Source: Amycolatopsis lexingtonensis (lineage in GTDB: Bacteria > Actinomycetota > Actinomycetes > Mycobacteriales > Pseudonocardiaceae). Taken from it: a stretch of 64,000 nt of DNA. A program made the position numbers and the translations under genes. The DNA is taken from the NCBI RefSeq assembly GCF_014873755.1, contig NZ_JADBEG010000001.1, forward strand, positions 5,873,501 through 5,937,500. The letters are read 5' to 3'. The notes beneath the pieces were generated by a model, which was given only the letters and a program-made list of their open reading frames with translations, searched no databases and was not told where the DNA came from. Shown here piece after piece: positions 24,992-33,963 of the stretch (the first letter of the stretch is position 1; the number at the start of each line of letters is the position of its first letter).

Positions 24992-25663
24992 TCAGCCGCG
25001 GTCGAGGCCGTGCCGCACGGCGTAGCGCATGGCCTCGATCCGGTTGCGGGCGCCGATCTTCGCGAACGCGTTGTTGATGTGCGTTTTCACCGTCGTCTCG
25101 GCGATGAACAGCGCGGCCGCGATCTCGCCGTTGCTCAGCCCGCCGGCGATCAGGCCGAGCACCTCGGCCTCCCGCGCGGTGAGCCCGTCCGGCACGCTTT
25201 CCCGGCGCGGGACGGCTTTCCGCGCGCCCGGGTCCAGCAGCGCGCCGGCCACCCGGTGCGAGACCTCGGCCCCGAACGTCAGCTGCCCGGAAGCCACGGC
25301 CCGCAGCGCGGCGCCGATCTCCGCCCGGCCCGCGTCCTTCGTGAGGTACCCGCGCGCCCCGGCGGCCAGCGCGCCGGTGATCGACGCGTCGTCGGCGTAG
25401 GTCGTCAGCACCACGACGGCGACGCCCGGGTGGTCCGCGGTGATCCGCCGGGTCGCGTCGACCCCGCTCAGCACCGGCATGTTCAGGTCCATCAGCACGA
25501 CGTCGGGCGCCAGTCGCGCGACCAGCTCGAGCGCGCTCGCGCCGTCCGCCGCGGTCCCGGTCACGTCGACGTCGTCGAGCAGGTCCAGCAGCGCGGCCAG
25601 TCCTTCGCGCACGGCCTGCTGGTCATCGGCCACGATCACCCGGATCGGCCGCGGCTCGCCCAT
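24992..25663 (-). CDS. NarL/LuxR-family response regulator (orphan)
   Basis: Protein of 223 residues starting at MGEPRPIRVIVADDQQ with GGGAGGGG upstream. The receiver domain has the acidic pair DD near residue 13, phospho-acceptor Asp59 (LMDLNMP), TTYADDAS and the Lys of YLTKDAG. The C-terminus is a LuxR helix-turn-helix (LTAREAEVLGLIAGGLSNGEIAAALFIAETTVKTHINNAFAKIGARNRIEA). No histidine kinase gene is adjacent, so its partner must be elsewhere in the genome. It is divergent from a membrane protein gene, with 58 bp between starts. Confidence 0.9.
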   Translation of the reverse strand: MGEPRPIRVIVADDQQAVREGLAALLDLLDDVDVTGTAADGASALELVARLAPDVVLMDLNMPVLSGVDATRRITADHPGVAVVVLTTYADDASITGALAAGARGYLTKDAGRAEIGAALRAVASGQLTFGAEVSHRVAGALLDPGARKAVPRRESVPDGLTAREAEVLGLIAGGLSNGEIAAALFIAETTVKTHINNAFAKIGARNRIEAMRYAVRHGLDRG

Positions 25664-25721
25664 CGTCCCCTCCCGCGCGGTCACGACCGAGCACGCTACC
25701 ACTCACCGAGGGTGGTCCACT

Positions 25722-26411
25722 GTGGATGACAATGACCGCGTGCTGACTCGTGAAGGCGTGCGGACCCGCTGGTGGCGTGCGGCGCTCGTGGTGGCGGCGA
25801 TCGCCGTGGTCCCGTTCGCGCGGAACGACCCCCTCGCGGCGGTTTTCGGGCTGCTCCCGGTCTTCCTCTGGGCCTTCTCGCCCCGCTCGCCCTGGACCGG
25901 CGTGGCGCTCGTGGCCCTGCTGGCGTGGTTCGTGGTCCCCCGCGAACTGGACGCCACCGGACCGTGGGTCCCCGCCGCGATCGAGACCTACTGGCTCTAC
26001 CCGCTCCTGGCCGCGGTCGCGTGGGCCGCCCTCGAACGGCGGCACTTCGGGCGCCTCGCGGTCCTGGTGCTCACCGGGTTCGCCGTCACCGGCGGCGTCC
26101 TGTTCTCCGGCTGGGAAGGCCCACCCGGCGACGAAGGCGTGTCCCCCGGCCCGCCCGGGCTGCGGATCGCCGAGGACATCGGCTGCGGCTCCGGCGGCTG
26201 CTGGCGGGTCCTGACGGCCACCGGCGACCGGGCCGCCGAAGTCGTGACCGGCTACCTGACCGCCAAGAACTTCGCGCCCGCGCCGCAGAGCGAGATCACG
26301 CGGGTCCCCCGCTTCTGCCGGACTACCGGGCTGCTGGTGAACCACCGGACGTGCGCCGAGGTCCGCCCGCTGGGGCCGGCCTCGGCGCGCGTCGAGTGGT
26401 ACGTCGAATGA
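25722..26411 (+). CDS. Membrane protein of unknown function with Cys-containing C-terminal domain
   Basis: Protein of 229 residues. GAGGGTGG lies at proper distance from the GTG at 25722; a later GTG at 25740 is possible. Residues ~20-125 contain four hydrophobic segments (ALVVAAIAVVPFARN, AVFGLLPVFLWAFS, WTGVALVALLAWFVV, FGRLAVLVLTGFAVTGGVLFSGW). The remaining ~100 residues are polar, with four Cys (GCGSGGCWRVLTATGD, RFCRTTGLL, HRTCAEV), and probably face outside with two disulfides. No family is recognised. It ends 6 bp before the end of the convergent esterase gene. Confidence 0.72.
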   Translation: MDDNDRVLTREGVRTRWWRAALVVAAIAVVPFARNDPLAAVFGLLPVFLWAFSPRSPWTGVALVALLAWFVVPRELDATGPWVPAAIETYWLYPLLAAVAWAALERRHFGRLAVLVLTGFAVTGGVLFSGWEGPPGDEGVSPGPPGLRIAEDIGCGSGGCWRVLTATGDRAAEVVTGYLTAKNFAPAPQSEITRVPRFCRTTGLLVNHRTCAEVRPLGPASARVEWYVE

Positions 26412-26417
26412 ACCGGT

Positions 26418-27080
26418 TCAGCCCGGGGCCACCGCCCGTCCCGTCGAGGGCGAGATCATCCCCGCGCACAGGCCCCGGCTCGCCAGGTTCTGCGCGATGC
26501 GCGGGATCGCCGCCCGGGTGTTGGCCGGCCATTCGTGCATCAGGATGATCTGGCCGTTCTGCAGCCGGGCGTTGGCCGCGACGATCGCGTCGACGCTCGC
26601 GCCGTTCCAGTCCTGGGAATCGACGTCCCAGATGATCTGGCGGAGGCCGTACTTCGCCGCCACCGACTGGACGGTCGCGTTGGTTTCCCCGTACGGCGGG
26701 CGGAACAGCCGGGGCGTGCCGCCGCCCCCGGCCGCGATCGCTTGCTGCGTGCGGGAAATCTCCGAATCGACCTGCGCCTGGCTCTGCTGGGTCAGGTGCG
26801 GGTGGGTGTAGCTGTGGTTGCCCACCCACATGCCCGCGCTGACCTGCGCGCGGACCTGGGCCGGGTACGCGGCCGCGTACTGGCCCTCGTTGAACATCGT
26901 GGCGCGCAACCCGTTCTGCTGCAACGCACTCAGCAGCGCCGGGGTGTTCCCGGACGAGGGCCCGTCGTCGAACGTCAGGCCGACGTAGCCGCCGCACGCG
27001 GCCGCCTGCGCGGGCGAGGCACCGGTCACGGCCGCCGCGGCCAGCACCGCGGCCGTCAGCAAAACTCTCGAAGTGCGCAT
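26418..27080 (-). CDS. Secreted polysaccharide deacetylase (CE4), probable acetylxylan esterase
   Basis: Protein of 220 residues with a Sec signal peptide (residues ~1-26, ending SPAQA-AA). The NodB/CE4 motifs are complete: TFDDGPS (catalytic Asp38 and metal Asp39), HSYTH (metal His89 and His93), RPPYGETN, WDVDSQDW and the C-terminal LMHEW in which His binds acetate. It starts 2 bp after the stop of the GH11 xylanase gene, so both are one transcript. The pairing with a xylanase favours removal of acetyl groups from xylan rather than chitin. Related Streptomyces enzymes carry a carbohydrate-binding module, which is absent here. Confidence 0.88.
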   Translation of the reverse strand: MRTSRVLLTAAVLAAAAVTGASPAQAAACGGYVGLTFDDGPSSGNTPALLSALQQNGLRATMFNEGQYAAAYPAQVRAQVSAGMWVGNHSYTHPHLTQQSQAQVDSEISRTQQAIAAGGGGTPRLFRPPYGETNATVQSVAAKYGLRQIIWDVDSQDWNGASVDAIVAANARLQNGQIILMHEWPANTRAAIPRIAQNLASRGLCAGMISPSTGRAVAPG

Positions 27081-27082
27081 GG

Positions 27083-27748
27083 TCAGCCCACCGTCAGGCT
27101 CGAGTTGCCGCTGCTCTGGTAGCCCTCGGTCGCGAGGATCATGTAGTACTTGAAGCTGCCCATCGGCATGCCGTAGCGGGACCACGCGTCGAAGTGGTTC
27201 CCGGTGGTGATGGTGCCGCCGGTCTTCTTCTGCTGCCGGACGCTCCAGTACTGGTTGAACGTCTTGGTCCCCTCGACCGACGGCGCGTTGTACCGGGTCG
27301 TCTGGTAGACGTCGTACGTGCCGCCGTCGCTGGTCACCGTGCCCTTGTACGTCCCGGTGGGCCGGTAGGTGCCCCAGTTGTCGACGATGTAGTACTCCAC
27401 CAGCGGGTTGGACGTCCAGCCGTAGAGCGCCAGGTAGCCGTTGCCGGACGGGTTGAAGCTGCCGGAATAGTTCACCGTCCGCCGGCTGCCGTTGCTCCAG
27501 CCCTTGCCGCCGACGAAGTTCCCGACGTTGCTCCAGTTCATCCGGTAGCTGCCGCCCGAGGCGAGCGTCATGCTGACCGAGCCGCCGCCGTCGGTCCAGA
27601 ACGAGTAGTAGTACCCGCCGTTGTTGCCGGTCTGGCTGGTGGTGATGACGGTGTCGGCGTGGGCGACGCCGGGCACGAGCGTGGCGGCCAGCGCCAGGGC
27701 CGCCCCGGTCACGAAGACCCTGAAACGGCCGCGGTTCTTGGTGTGCAT
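27083..27748 (-). CDS. Secreted endo-1,4-beta-xylanase, glycoside hydrolase family 11
   Basis: Protein of 221 residues; the start giving [11 protein letters not shown] is preceded by GAGGAGGAAG. A signal peptide of about 31 residues ends in GVAHA-DT. The single GH11 beta-jelly-roll domain shows [40 protein letters not shown] with nucleophile Glu118, and [14 protein letters not shown] with acid/base Glu208. It hydrolyses internal xylan bonds outside the cell. No linker or binding module follows the catalytic domain. It forms an operon with the CE4 esterase. Confidence 0.95.
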   Translation of the reverse strand: MHTKNRGRFRVFVTGAALALAATLVPGVAHADTVITTSQTGNNGGYYYSFWTDGGGSVSMTLASGGSYRMNWSNVGNFVGGKGWSNGSRRTVNYSGSFNPSGNGYLALYGWTSNPLVEYYIVDNWGTYRPTGTYKGTVTSDGGTYDVYQTTRYNAPSVEGTKTFNQYWSVRQQKKTGGTITTGNHFDAWSRYGMPMGSFKYYMILATEGYQSSGNSSLTVG

Positions 27749-27823
27749 GCTTCCTCCTCGTCGAGGCTGGCAGGCGAGCCAGGATGGCGAAAGCATGCGT
27801 TTGGCTCGGGCGGTGGGGCAATA

Positions 27824-27840
27824 ACTTTCGAAAAGTTTCG
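27824..27840. promoter_or_regulatory. Palindromic CGAAA/TTTCG operator upstream of the xylanase operon
   Basis: ACTTTCGAAAAGTTTCG holds the inverted repeat CGAAA-AG-TTTCG (27829-27840), overlapping a second partial palindrome ACTTTCGAAAAGT. It is 76 bp upstream of the xylanase start. Similar CGAAA/TTTCG pseudo-palindromes are known in front of Streptomyces xylanase genes as negative control sites (established knowledge, stated from memory). The remaining intergenic sequence up to the divergent secreted-protein gene shows no other clear element. Confidence 0.6.
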
Positions 27841-27954
27841 ATGTTCCCGCGGTGCTCCCATTCCGTCAACCCCTATGAATTCAGGGGCAATTGCCCCGCG
27901 GGAAAGCGCTAGCGTTGGTACCGCACTGTTTCCGACCCAGGGGGGTTCACCACC

Positions 27955-28281
27955 ATGAAACGCATCGCGGCCACGGCCGTGCTCGGCCTCGCCGTCGCGG
28001 CCCTGCCGTTCGCGACGGGCACCGCTTCGGCTTCGGAGTCGGTCACCTGCGGCAACTACGCGACGCAGGGCGCGTCCGGCCCGAACGCGCGCGACTACTA
28101 CTGGGGCAACTGCGGTTCCGCCGCCACGAAGATCAACGTCTACGCCCTGACCTACGGCGGTGCCTTCAAGACGTTCTACGGCGAAAAGTGCGTCGCCGCG
28201 GGCACGGCGGCGCTGCTCGGCCGGACGACGCAGTACCTGGTGTCGTCCTACACCGGCGAGGACACCGGCACGGCCTGCTGA
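27955..28281 (+). CDS. Small secreted Cys-containing protein of unknown function
   Basis: Protein of 108 residues with a signal peptide (KRIAATAVLGLAVAALPFATGTASA) and a mature part of about 82 residues with four Cys (TCGNY, GNCGS, EKCVAAG, and the last residue Cys108), probably two disulfides. The mature part is rich in Ala, Gly, Tyr and Thr. AGGGGGG precedes the ATG. No family is recognised. It is divergent from the xylanase operon and ends just before a strong hairpin shared with the convergent ABC permease gene. Confidence 0.75.
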   Translation: MKRIAATAVLGLAVAALPFATGTASASESVTCGNYATQGASGPNARDYYWGNCGSAATKINVYALTYGGAFKTFYGEKCVAAGTAALLGRTTQYLVSSYTGEDTGTAC

Positions 28282-28284
28282 ACC

Positions 28285-28319
28285 GGTGCGGGGTGGACCG
28301 CACCGGCCCACCCCGCACC
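28285..28319. terminator. Bidirectional hairpin terminator
   Basis: GGTGCGGGGTGG (28285-28296) and CCACCCCGCACC (28308-28319) are perfect 12-bp arms around an 11-base loop. The hairpin fills the 41-bp gap between the stop of the secreted-protein gene and the stop of the convergent FtsX-type permease gene, so it can terminate both. No T-tract follows, as is common in high-GC actinobacteria. Confidence 0.75.
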
Positions 28320-28322
28320 CCG

Positions 28323-30860
28323 CTACTCCCGCAGCCCGATCGCGTCGATCGGCTTGGCGCGCAACGCGACCCGCGTCGCGACCCCGATCGCCACCATCCC
28401 CAGCAGCACCGCGCCGCCGGTGATTCCGAAGTAGACGGACCACGGCCCGGCCGGCACCGGCGTTCCGCGCAGCGCGGCGTTGAGCAAAGCCAGTGGCACC
28501 AAGGCAACGAGCGTGCCGAGCACCACCGCGATCCCGACCGTGGCCAGCGCCTCTAGCCGCATCATCCGGGTCACCTGGCGGCGCGTCGTGCCGACCAGCC
28601 GCAGCAGCGCGAATTCCCGGCCGCGTTGCGCCGTCGTCAGGACCAGGGTGTTGGCCACCGAAATCGCCAGGTACCCCACGATCACACCGACCGCGACGAG
28701 GTTCAGGTAGAACTGCGCCTGCCGGTCGCCGCCCTGGGGCGCGGACGCCGACGCCGCCGGCGCCACCACCAGGCCCGGGTACGGCAGCGCGCGCAACGCC
28801 GAAGCGACCGCGTCCGCGTCCGCCCCCGGTTCGCGCCGGACGAGCACGGAATCGTCGAGGCGGCCGCCGGTGTGCTGCCGCGCCAGCTCGACCGGCAGCA
28901 CGAAGTCGCCGAACGCCAGGTCGCGGGTATAGGTGGCCACCAGCCGCAGTTTCGCGGGCACGCCGTCGCCGAAGTAGAACTCGACCTCGTCGCCGGGCTT
29001 CTTGTCCAGCCAGTCGGCTTCCGAACGGCTCAGCGCCACCGCGTCCCCGGTCAGGTCGGTGAGCCGCCCGGCGTCGACGCCGAGTTCCAGCGCGCCCCCG
29101 GCCTGATCGGCCGCCAGCCCCTGCGCCGGCTTCCGCTGGACCTCGACGCTGTCGCCCACGGTGGACGCGGTGAGCACGGAGGTCCGGACCACCGGCGTCG
29201 CCACGGCCACGCCCGGCACCCGCCGGACCGCCGCCGCGACCTCCGGCGCCACGCCCGCCGGGCCGGACAGGACGTAGTCCGCGGTCGTCGCCCGCTCCGC
29301 TTCCTGTCGTGCGGCTTCCGTGCTCGCCGTCTGGCTGTAGAACGTGGCCAGCGCGAAGGCCACCGCCAGCAGCAGCGGGGTGACGGCGGCGGCCACGCGC
29401 CGGGCGTTGGCGTGGGCGTTCGCGCCCGCCAAGTACCCGCTGATCCGCCAGACCCGCGCCAGCACCGGCGCCAGGAACCGCACCACCAGGCCGGTCACCT
29501 GCGGACCGACCACGGCCAGCCCGATGACCACCACGAGCGTCGCCATCGTCGACGTCGCGGTCGCCACGTCCCCGCGGAGGAACAACGGGACCAGCGCGCC
29601 GCCGAACCCGGCGAGCACCAGGGCCCAGCCGGTGATCAGCCGGCCGCGGCCGAGCTCCCGCCGTTCCACCGCGGCCTCGGTCAGCGCCTCGACCGGGTTG
29701 ATGGTCGACGGCCGCCGCGACGCCGCCCAGGCCGCCAGCCGGGCCGCGCCCAGGCCGAGCAGGACCGCCGCGACCAGCGGGATCGGGCTGATCGCGAGGC
29801 CGAAGTCGGCCGGGACCACGCCGATCGCGGCGAAGGCGTCCCGCAGCCCGGACGCGACGGCGAGCCCGAGCACGCTGCCGAGGACGCCGGCGACGAGCGC
29901 GATCAGCGTCGTCTCGGTGCCGATGAGCTTGCGGATCTGCCGCGGGGTGGCCGCGACCGCCCGCAGCAGCGCGAATTCGCGGCGCCGCTGGTTGATGGTC
30001 AAGGCCAGGGTGCTCGCCACCACGAACACCGCGACGAGCAGCGCGAAGCCGCCGAACGAGCCCGCGATCGCGAACAGCAGCGTCCGTGTCTGGCTGACAT
30101 CGAGGAACTCGATGCTGCTGCGCTCGACGCCGGTGGTCACCTCGGTGCCGGGCGCGGCCGCGCGCACCCGCTCGGCGAGGGTTTCCGGTGCGACGCCCGG
30201 GTCGGCCAGCACGCCGATCGCGTGCGCCTGCCCGGGCCGTCCGGCCAGCGCCACGGCCTGGTCCGGGGTGAAGAACAGCGCCGATTGCCGGGACATCGCG
30301 TCGACGACACCGCTCACGCGGAACTCGGCCGGCGTCGAGCGCGTCGCGATCCGCACCTGCCCGCCGACGCTGACGCCAGCATCCCGGGCCAGCGCGGCGT
30401 CGAGCACGACCTCGCCGGGTCCCGCCGGGGCCCGGCCCTCGCGCAGGGTGAAGGGCGTGAGCACGGCGGCGTCCCAGTTGTGGCCCAGCGACTGCGTGCC
30501 GCCGAGCACCCGGCCGTCTCCGGTCACGACCTGCGCCGGGAAGCTCTGCTCCGCCACGGCCGTGCGGACGCCGGGGAGCCCGGCGATCCGCCCGGCCAGC
30601 TCGGCCGGGACCGCGGGCTGCTCGCCGACCTGCTCGAACGAGAGCGCGTCGGCGCCGGGCGGGCGCACGGTCTGGGCGCCGCCGACGACGACGGCCGCGG
30701 CGGCGTAGCGCTGGGTGGGGACCCCGGCGCGCAGGCCGGATTCCATGAGGACCCCGCAGGCCGCCACGAGGGCGGTCCCGCACAGGATGGCGATGAAGGC
30801 ACCGGCGAACCCGCCGAGCCGGCTGCGGATCGTCTGCCAGGCGAGGGACAGCACGCTCAC
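28323..30860 (-). CDS. FtsX/MacB-type ABC transporter permease
   Basis: Protein of 845 residues beginning at a GTG that overlaps the ATPase stop (GTGA). It has the ten-segment actinobacterial FtsX layout: an N-terminal membrane segment (GGFAGAFIAILCGTALVAACG), an extracytoplasmic domain with MacB-like character to about residue 245, three membrane segments, a central pair, a second extracytoplasmic domain, and three C-terminal segments. The paired FtsX signatures are NQRRREFALLRAVAATPRQIRKLIGTE and AQRGREFALLRLVGTTRRQVTRMMRLE. It is predicted to export a peptide or lipid, or to release antimicrobials from the membrane. Confidence 0.88.
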   Translation of the reverse strand: MSVLSLAWQTIRSRLGGFAGAFIAILCGTALVAACGVLMESGLRAGVPTQRYAAAAVVVGGAQTVRPPGADALSFEQVGEQPAVPAELAGRIAGLPGVRTAVAEQSFPAQVVTGDGRVLGGTQSLGHNWDAAVLTPFTLREGRAPAGPGEVVLDAALARDAGVSVGGQVRIATRSTPAEFRVSGVVDAMSRQSALFFTPDQAVALAGRPGQAHAIGVLADPGVAPETLAERVRAAAPGTEVTTGVERSSIEFLDVSQTRTLLFAIAGSFGGFALLVAVFVVASTLALTINQRRREFALLRAVAATPRQIRKLIGTETTLIALVAGVLGSVLGLAVASGLRDAFAAIGVVPADFGLAISPIPLVAAVLLGLGAARLAAWAASRRPSTINPVEALTEAAVERRELGRGRLITGWALVLAGFGGALVPLFLRGDVATATSTMATLVVVIGLAVVGPQVTGLVVRFLAPVLARVWRISGYLAGANAHANARRVAAAVTPLLLAVAFALATFYSQTASTEAARQEAERATTADYVLSGPAGVAPEVAAAVRRVPGVAVATPVVRTSVLTASTVGDSVEVQRKPAQGLAADQAGGALELGVDAGRLTDLTGDAVALSRSEADWLDKKPGDEVEFYFGDGVPAKLRLVATYTRDLAFGDFVLPVELARQHTGGRLDDSVLVRREPGADADAVASALRALPYPGLVVAPAASASAPQGGDRQAQFYLNLVAVGVIVGYLAISVANTLVLTTAQRGREFALLRLVGTTRRQVTRMMRLEALATVGIAVVLGTLVALVPLALLNAALRGTPVPAGPWSVYFGITGGAVLLGMVAIGVATRVALRAKPIDAIGLRE

Positions 30861-31591
30861 CACTCCCCGAGGTGCGTCATCCGCTCCGCGACCCGCTCGG
30901 GGGTCGGGTGCGGGAGGTGGCCGGCCAGCTTGCCGTCGGCCAGGAACAGCACGCCGTGCGCCGCCGAAGCCGCGACCGGGTCGTGGGTGACCATCAGGAC
31001 GGTCTGGCCCATGCCCTCGACGACGTCGCGGAGCAGGTCGAGCACCTGCCGCCCGGTGCGGGTGTCGAGGGCGCCGGTCGGTTCGTCGGCCAGCACCACC
31101 TCGGGCCGGGTGACGAGCGCCCGCGCGATCGCGACGCGCTGCTGCTGCCCGCCGGACAGCTCCGCCGGCCGGTGCTCCAGCCGCTTCGCGATCCCCACCC
31201 CCTCGACGACCTCGCGCAGCCACCGCGGGTCCGGCTTCTGCCCGGCCAGCCGTAGCGGCAGCGTGATGTTCTGCAGCACGTTCAGCGCCGGCAGCAGGTT
31301 GTAGGCCTGGAAGACGAACCCGATCCGGGTCCGCCGCAGCCGTGTCAGCTCGGCTTCCTTCAGCCGGCCGATTTCGGTGCCGCCCAGCAGCACCCGCCCC
31401 GACGTCGGCCGGTCCAGCCCGGCCGCGCAGTGCAGGAAGGTGCTCTTGCCGGAGCCGGACGGCCCCATCACCGCGGTGAACGTGCCGCGGGCGACCCCCG
31501 CCGAGACCCCGTCGAGCGCGGTGACCGCGCCGTCGCCGGAGCCGTACACCTTCCGCACGCCGGCCAGTTCCACGGCATACGCTGTCGTCAT
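30857..31591 (-). CDS. ABC transporter ATP-binding protein (MacB/LolD type)
   Basis: ATPase of 244 residues starting MTTAYAVEL with AAGGGGAA upstream. Walker A is GPSGSGKSTFLHC, the signature is LSGGQQQRVAIARAL, Walker B VVLADEPTGALD and the H-loop MVTHDP. The LDTRTGRQVLDLLR line after Walker B is typical of the LolD/MacB branch, partners of FtsX-type permeases, here the following gene (4-bp overlap). It is divergent from a two-component system that probably controls it; the gap holds a palindromic repeat. Confidence 0.92.
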   Translation of the reverse strand: MTTAYAVELAGVRKVYGSGDGAVTALDGVSAGVARGTFTAVMGPSGSGKSTFLHCAAGLDRPTSGRVLLGGTEIGRLKEAELTRLRRTRIGFVFQAYNLLPALNVLQNITLPLRLAGQKPDPRWLREVVEGVGIAKRLEHRPAELSGGQQQRVAIARALVTRPEVVLADEPTGALDTRTGRQVLDLLRDVVEGMGQTVLMVTHDPVAASAAHGVLFLADGKLAGHLPHPTPERVAERMTHLGEW

Positions 31592-31706
31592 CGTGTTCCC
31601 CTTTTCTTGCGTCCCAACGAAAACTAGGCGTCCCGGCCCGGGGGTTCGATCCCGTTGACGGGTGGATCGGGGGTAGCGCCAGCACCACCACGGCGGTGGG
31701 GGTCCC

Positions 31707-31800
31707 GGCAAAGTCGCGGCGGTCTGCCCGGCGGCGGCTTCGCCGACGTCTTGAATGAGTCATTCAGGTCTTCGGAGGTCCTGAATGACTCATTCAAGAC
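31707..31800. repeat. Composite palindromic repeat (family A, copy 2)
   Basis: The 53-bp core at 31748-31800 carries TGAATGAGTCATTCA and TGAATGACTCATTCA separated by a GGTCTTCGGAGGTC-type spacer. It is the exact reverse complement, 53 of 53 bases, of the block at 43009-43061. GGCAAAGTCGC, the terminal repeat of copy 1, is present on the left at 31707-31717; the right terminal repeat is degraded. It sits in the divergent gap between the ABC ATPase gene and the histidine kinase gene. Confidence 0.8.
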
Positions 31801-31862
31801 ATCGCAGGCCCGCCCGCCGACCGTGCCGGGCCCGTGTGACGGTGGGGTGGGACACTGGCGGC

Positions 31863-33062
31863 GTGACGACCCGCCTGCGCGAGTGCTGGTCGGCGGCTCG
31901 TTACCTCGTCGTCGGCGCCGGCACCTCGCTGCTGTCGATCTTCGCCCTCGCGGGCCTCCTCGCCGTGCTCCTGCTGTGCCCGTTCGGCGTCGGGATCCCG
32001 TCGCTGGCCCCGGCGATCCGGCTGTCGCGGTGGCCGGTCGGGGTCGACCGCCGCCGGGCCGCGCGGGCGCTCGGCTCGCCCATCCCGGAGCCCTACCGGG
32101 ACGGCTCCCCGCTGAAGGACCCGGCCACCCGCCGCGACCTCGCGTGGCTGGCGATCCACGCCGCGACCGGGGTGTTCCTCGGCTCGCTGGCGATCGGGCT
32201 GCCGCTCGGCGTGGTCCAGCAGCTCGTGACGGCCTTCGCGTGGCCCGCGGTGCCCGGCGGGATCGAAGGTTCGGTCGGGCTGGTGGTGAACTCGTGGCCG
32301 CGCGCCGGGCTGACGCTCCTCGTCGGCGCCGCCTTCGCCGCGTTGACCCTGCTGCTGCCCCGGCTCGCGCGCTGGCAGGCCCGGACCGCGCGGTCGTTGC
32401 TCAAGCCGGCCCCGGGCGTGGTCCTCGCCGACCGGGTCGCCGAACTGACCGCGACGCGGGCGGCGGCGCTGGAAGCGCACGGCGCCGAGCTGCGCCGCAT
32501 CGAGCGCGACCTGCACGACGGCACGCAGGCCCGCATCGCGGCGGTCGTGCTGCAGCTGGGCGTCGCGGGCCAGCTCTACGACCGCGACCCGGCCGCGGCC
32601 CGCGAGCTGCTGGTCAAGGCCCAGGACACCGCGACCGACGCGCTGGCCGAGCTGCGCACGGTGGTCCGCAGCATCCACCCGCCCCTGCTGAGCGAGCGCG
32701 GCCTGGCCGGCGCGGTCCGCGCGCTGGGCGAACGCAGCCCGGTCCCGGTCACCGTCACCGTTTCCGACGATGCCGGGCGGCCCGCCGCGGTCGAGGCGGC
32801 CGCGTACTTCGTCGTCGCGGAGGCGCTGGCCAACGTGACCAAGCACGCCGACGCGTCCCAAGTGGACATCACGCTGAGCGGCCCGCCCGGGTTGCTGCGC
32901 CTGGAAATCCGCGACGACGGCCGCGGCGGCGCGGACGAGTCCGCCGGCAGCGGGCTCGCCGGGATCCGGCGGCGCGCCGAGGCCTTCGACGGAACGCTGA
33001 CCCTGACCAGCCCACCCGGTGGGCCGACCGTGCTGCGAGTGGAGCTGCCATGCGGGTCGTGA
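31863..33062 (+). CDS. Sensor histidine kinase (HisKA_3 type)
   Basis: Protein of 399 residues from a GTG. Residues ~10-185 hold four hydrophobic segments in two pairs (VVGAGTSLLSIFALAGLLAVLLLCPFGVG; TGVFLGSLAIGLPLG...; LTLLVGAAFAALTLLL), the pattern of the PF13796-type 'sensor' domain. The dimerisation helix carries RIERDLHDGTQARIAAV with His218, and the ATPase domain has EALANVTKHADAS, LRLEIRDDGRGG and SGLAGIRRRAEAF. The response regulator gene overlaps its end by 13 bp. Together they are divergent from an FtsX-type ABC transporter, the usual arrangement for systems sensing envelope stress or antimicrobials. Confidence 0.9.
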   Translation: MTTRLRECWSAARYLVVGAGTSLLSIFALAGLLAVLLLCPFGVGIPSLAPAIRLSRWPVGVDRRRAARALGSPIPEPYRDGSPLKDPATRRDLAWLAIHAATGVFLGSLAIGLPLGVVQQLVTAFAWPAVPGGIEGSVGLVVNSWPRAGLTLLVGAAFAALTLLLPRLARWQARTARSLLKPAPGVVLADRVAELTATRAAALEAHGAELRRIERDLHDGTQARIAAVVLQLGVAGQLYDRDPAAARELLVKAQDTATDALAELRTVVRSIHPPLLSERGLAGAVRALGERSPVPVTVTVSDDAGRPAAVEAAAYFVVAEALANVTKHADASQVDITLSGPPGLLRLEIRDDGRGGADESAGSGLAGIRRRAEAFDGTLTLTSPPGGPTVLRVELPCGS

Positions 33063-33706
33063 TCGCCGAGGACGACGCGCTGCTGCGCGAAGGTCTCGCG
33101 CTGCTGCTGAAGACGTCGGGCATCGAGGTGGCCGCCACGGTCGACAACGCCGAGGACTTCCTCGCGTTCGTCGAAACCGACCGCCCGGACGCCGTCGTGA
33201 TGGACGTGCGGATGCCGCCGACCCACCGCGACGAGGGACTGCGCGCCGCCGTGCGGGCCCGCGAGATCCACCCGGGCCTGCCGGTGCTGGTGCTGTCCGC
33301 GCACGTGGAGACGAGCTACGCGGTCGAGCTGCTCGCCGACGGCGTCGGCGGGGTCGGCTACCTGCTGAAGGAGCGCGTCGGCAAGGTCGAGCGGTTCGTC
33401 GACGCGCTCCAGCGGGTCGCCAAGGGCGGCACGGCGATGGACCCCGAGGTGATCGGCCAGCTGATGGCCCGCCGCCGGGCCGCCGACCCGCTGGCCGCGT
33501 TGACCGCACGGGAGCGCGAAGTGCTGGCGCTGATGGCCGAGGGCTACAACAACGGCACGATCGCGGAGCTCCTCGTCGTCAGCGACGGCGCGGTGCTCAA
33601 GCACATCCGCAACATCTTCGCGAAGCTCGGCCTGCCCTCCGACGAAGGCGGCGGGCACCGGCGGGTGCTGGCCGTGTTGGCGTACCTGCAGCGGGACGCG
33701 GGGTAG
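33050..33706 (+). CDS. NarL/LuxR-family response regulator
   Basis: Protein of 218 residues. The receiver domain has acidic residues EDD near position 8, phospho-acceptor Asp52 (VVMDVRMPP), the switch Ser in VLVLSAH and the conserved Lys in YLLKERVG. The C-terminal helix-turn-helix is LTAREREVLALMAEGYNNGTIAELLVVSDGAVLKHIRNIFAKLGL. GGAG precedes the ATG, which lies inside the kinase gene. It forms a two-component system with that kinase and probably controls the adjacent ABC transporter. Confidence 0.92.
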   Translation: MRVVIAEDDALLREGLALLLKTSGIEVAATVDNAEDFLAFVETDRPDAVVMDVRMPPTHRDEGLRAAVRAREIHPGLPVLVLSAHVETSYAVELLADGVGGVGYLLKERVGKVERFVDALQRVAKGGTAMDPEVIGQLMARRRAADPLAALTAREREVLALMAEGYNNGTIAELLVVSDGAVLKHIRNIFAKLGLPSDEGGGHRRVLAVLAYLQRDAG

Positions 33707-33777
33707 CGCAGGCACCACCCCGCATCCGGGTGCTGACGGCATCGATCCGGCGGTCGCGCCGCTTTAGCGTTCTCCGC

Positions 33778-33963
33778 ATGACGAACGAAACCCGCACCGC
33801 CGCTCCCGTCCTCCTCTGGCTCGTCCTGCTCGTCAGCGGGGCCGCGAACGCCGCCGGCCCGCTGATCGGGCTCGACTTCACCGTCCGGATGGTGGCCGGC
33901 GGCATCGCGATCGTGGCGATCGCGGGCCTGATCACCCACTACGTCCGGCGCAGGAAGGCGTAG
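33778..33963 (+). CDS. Small two-helix membrane protein (61 residues)
   Basis: Short frame beginning MTNETRTAAPVLLWLVLLVSGAANAAG, with two hydrophobic segments (residues ~10-26 and ~37-54) and a basic end (HYVRRRKA). There is no Shine-Dalgarno sequence; TAGCGT (33765-33770) ends seven bases before the ATG, consistent with a leaderless transcript. The last 25 bases overlap the end of the convergent MFS gene. No family is recognised. Confidence 0.55.
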   Translation: MTNETRTAAPVLLWLVLLVSGAANAAGPLIGLDFTVRMVAGGIAIVAIAGLITHYVRRRKA

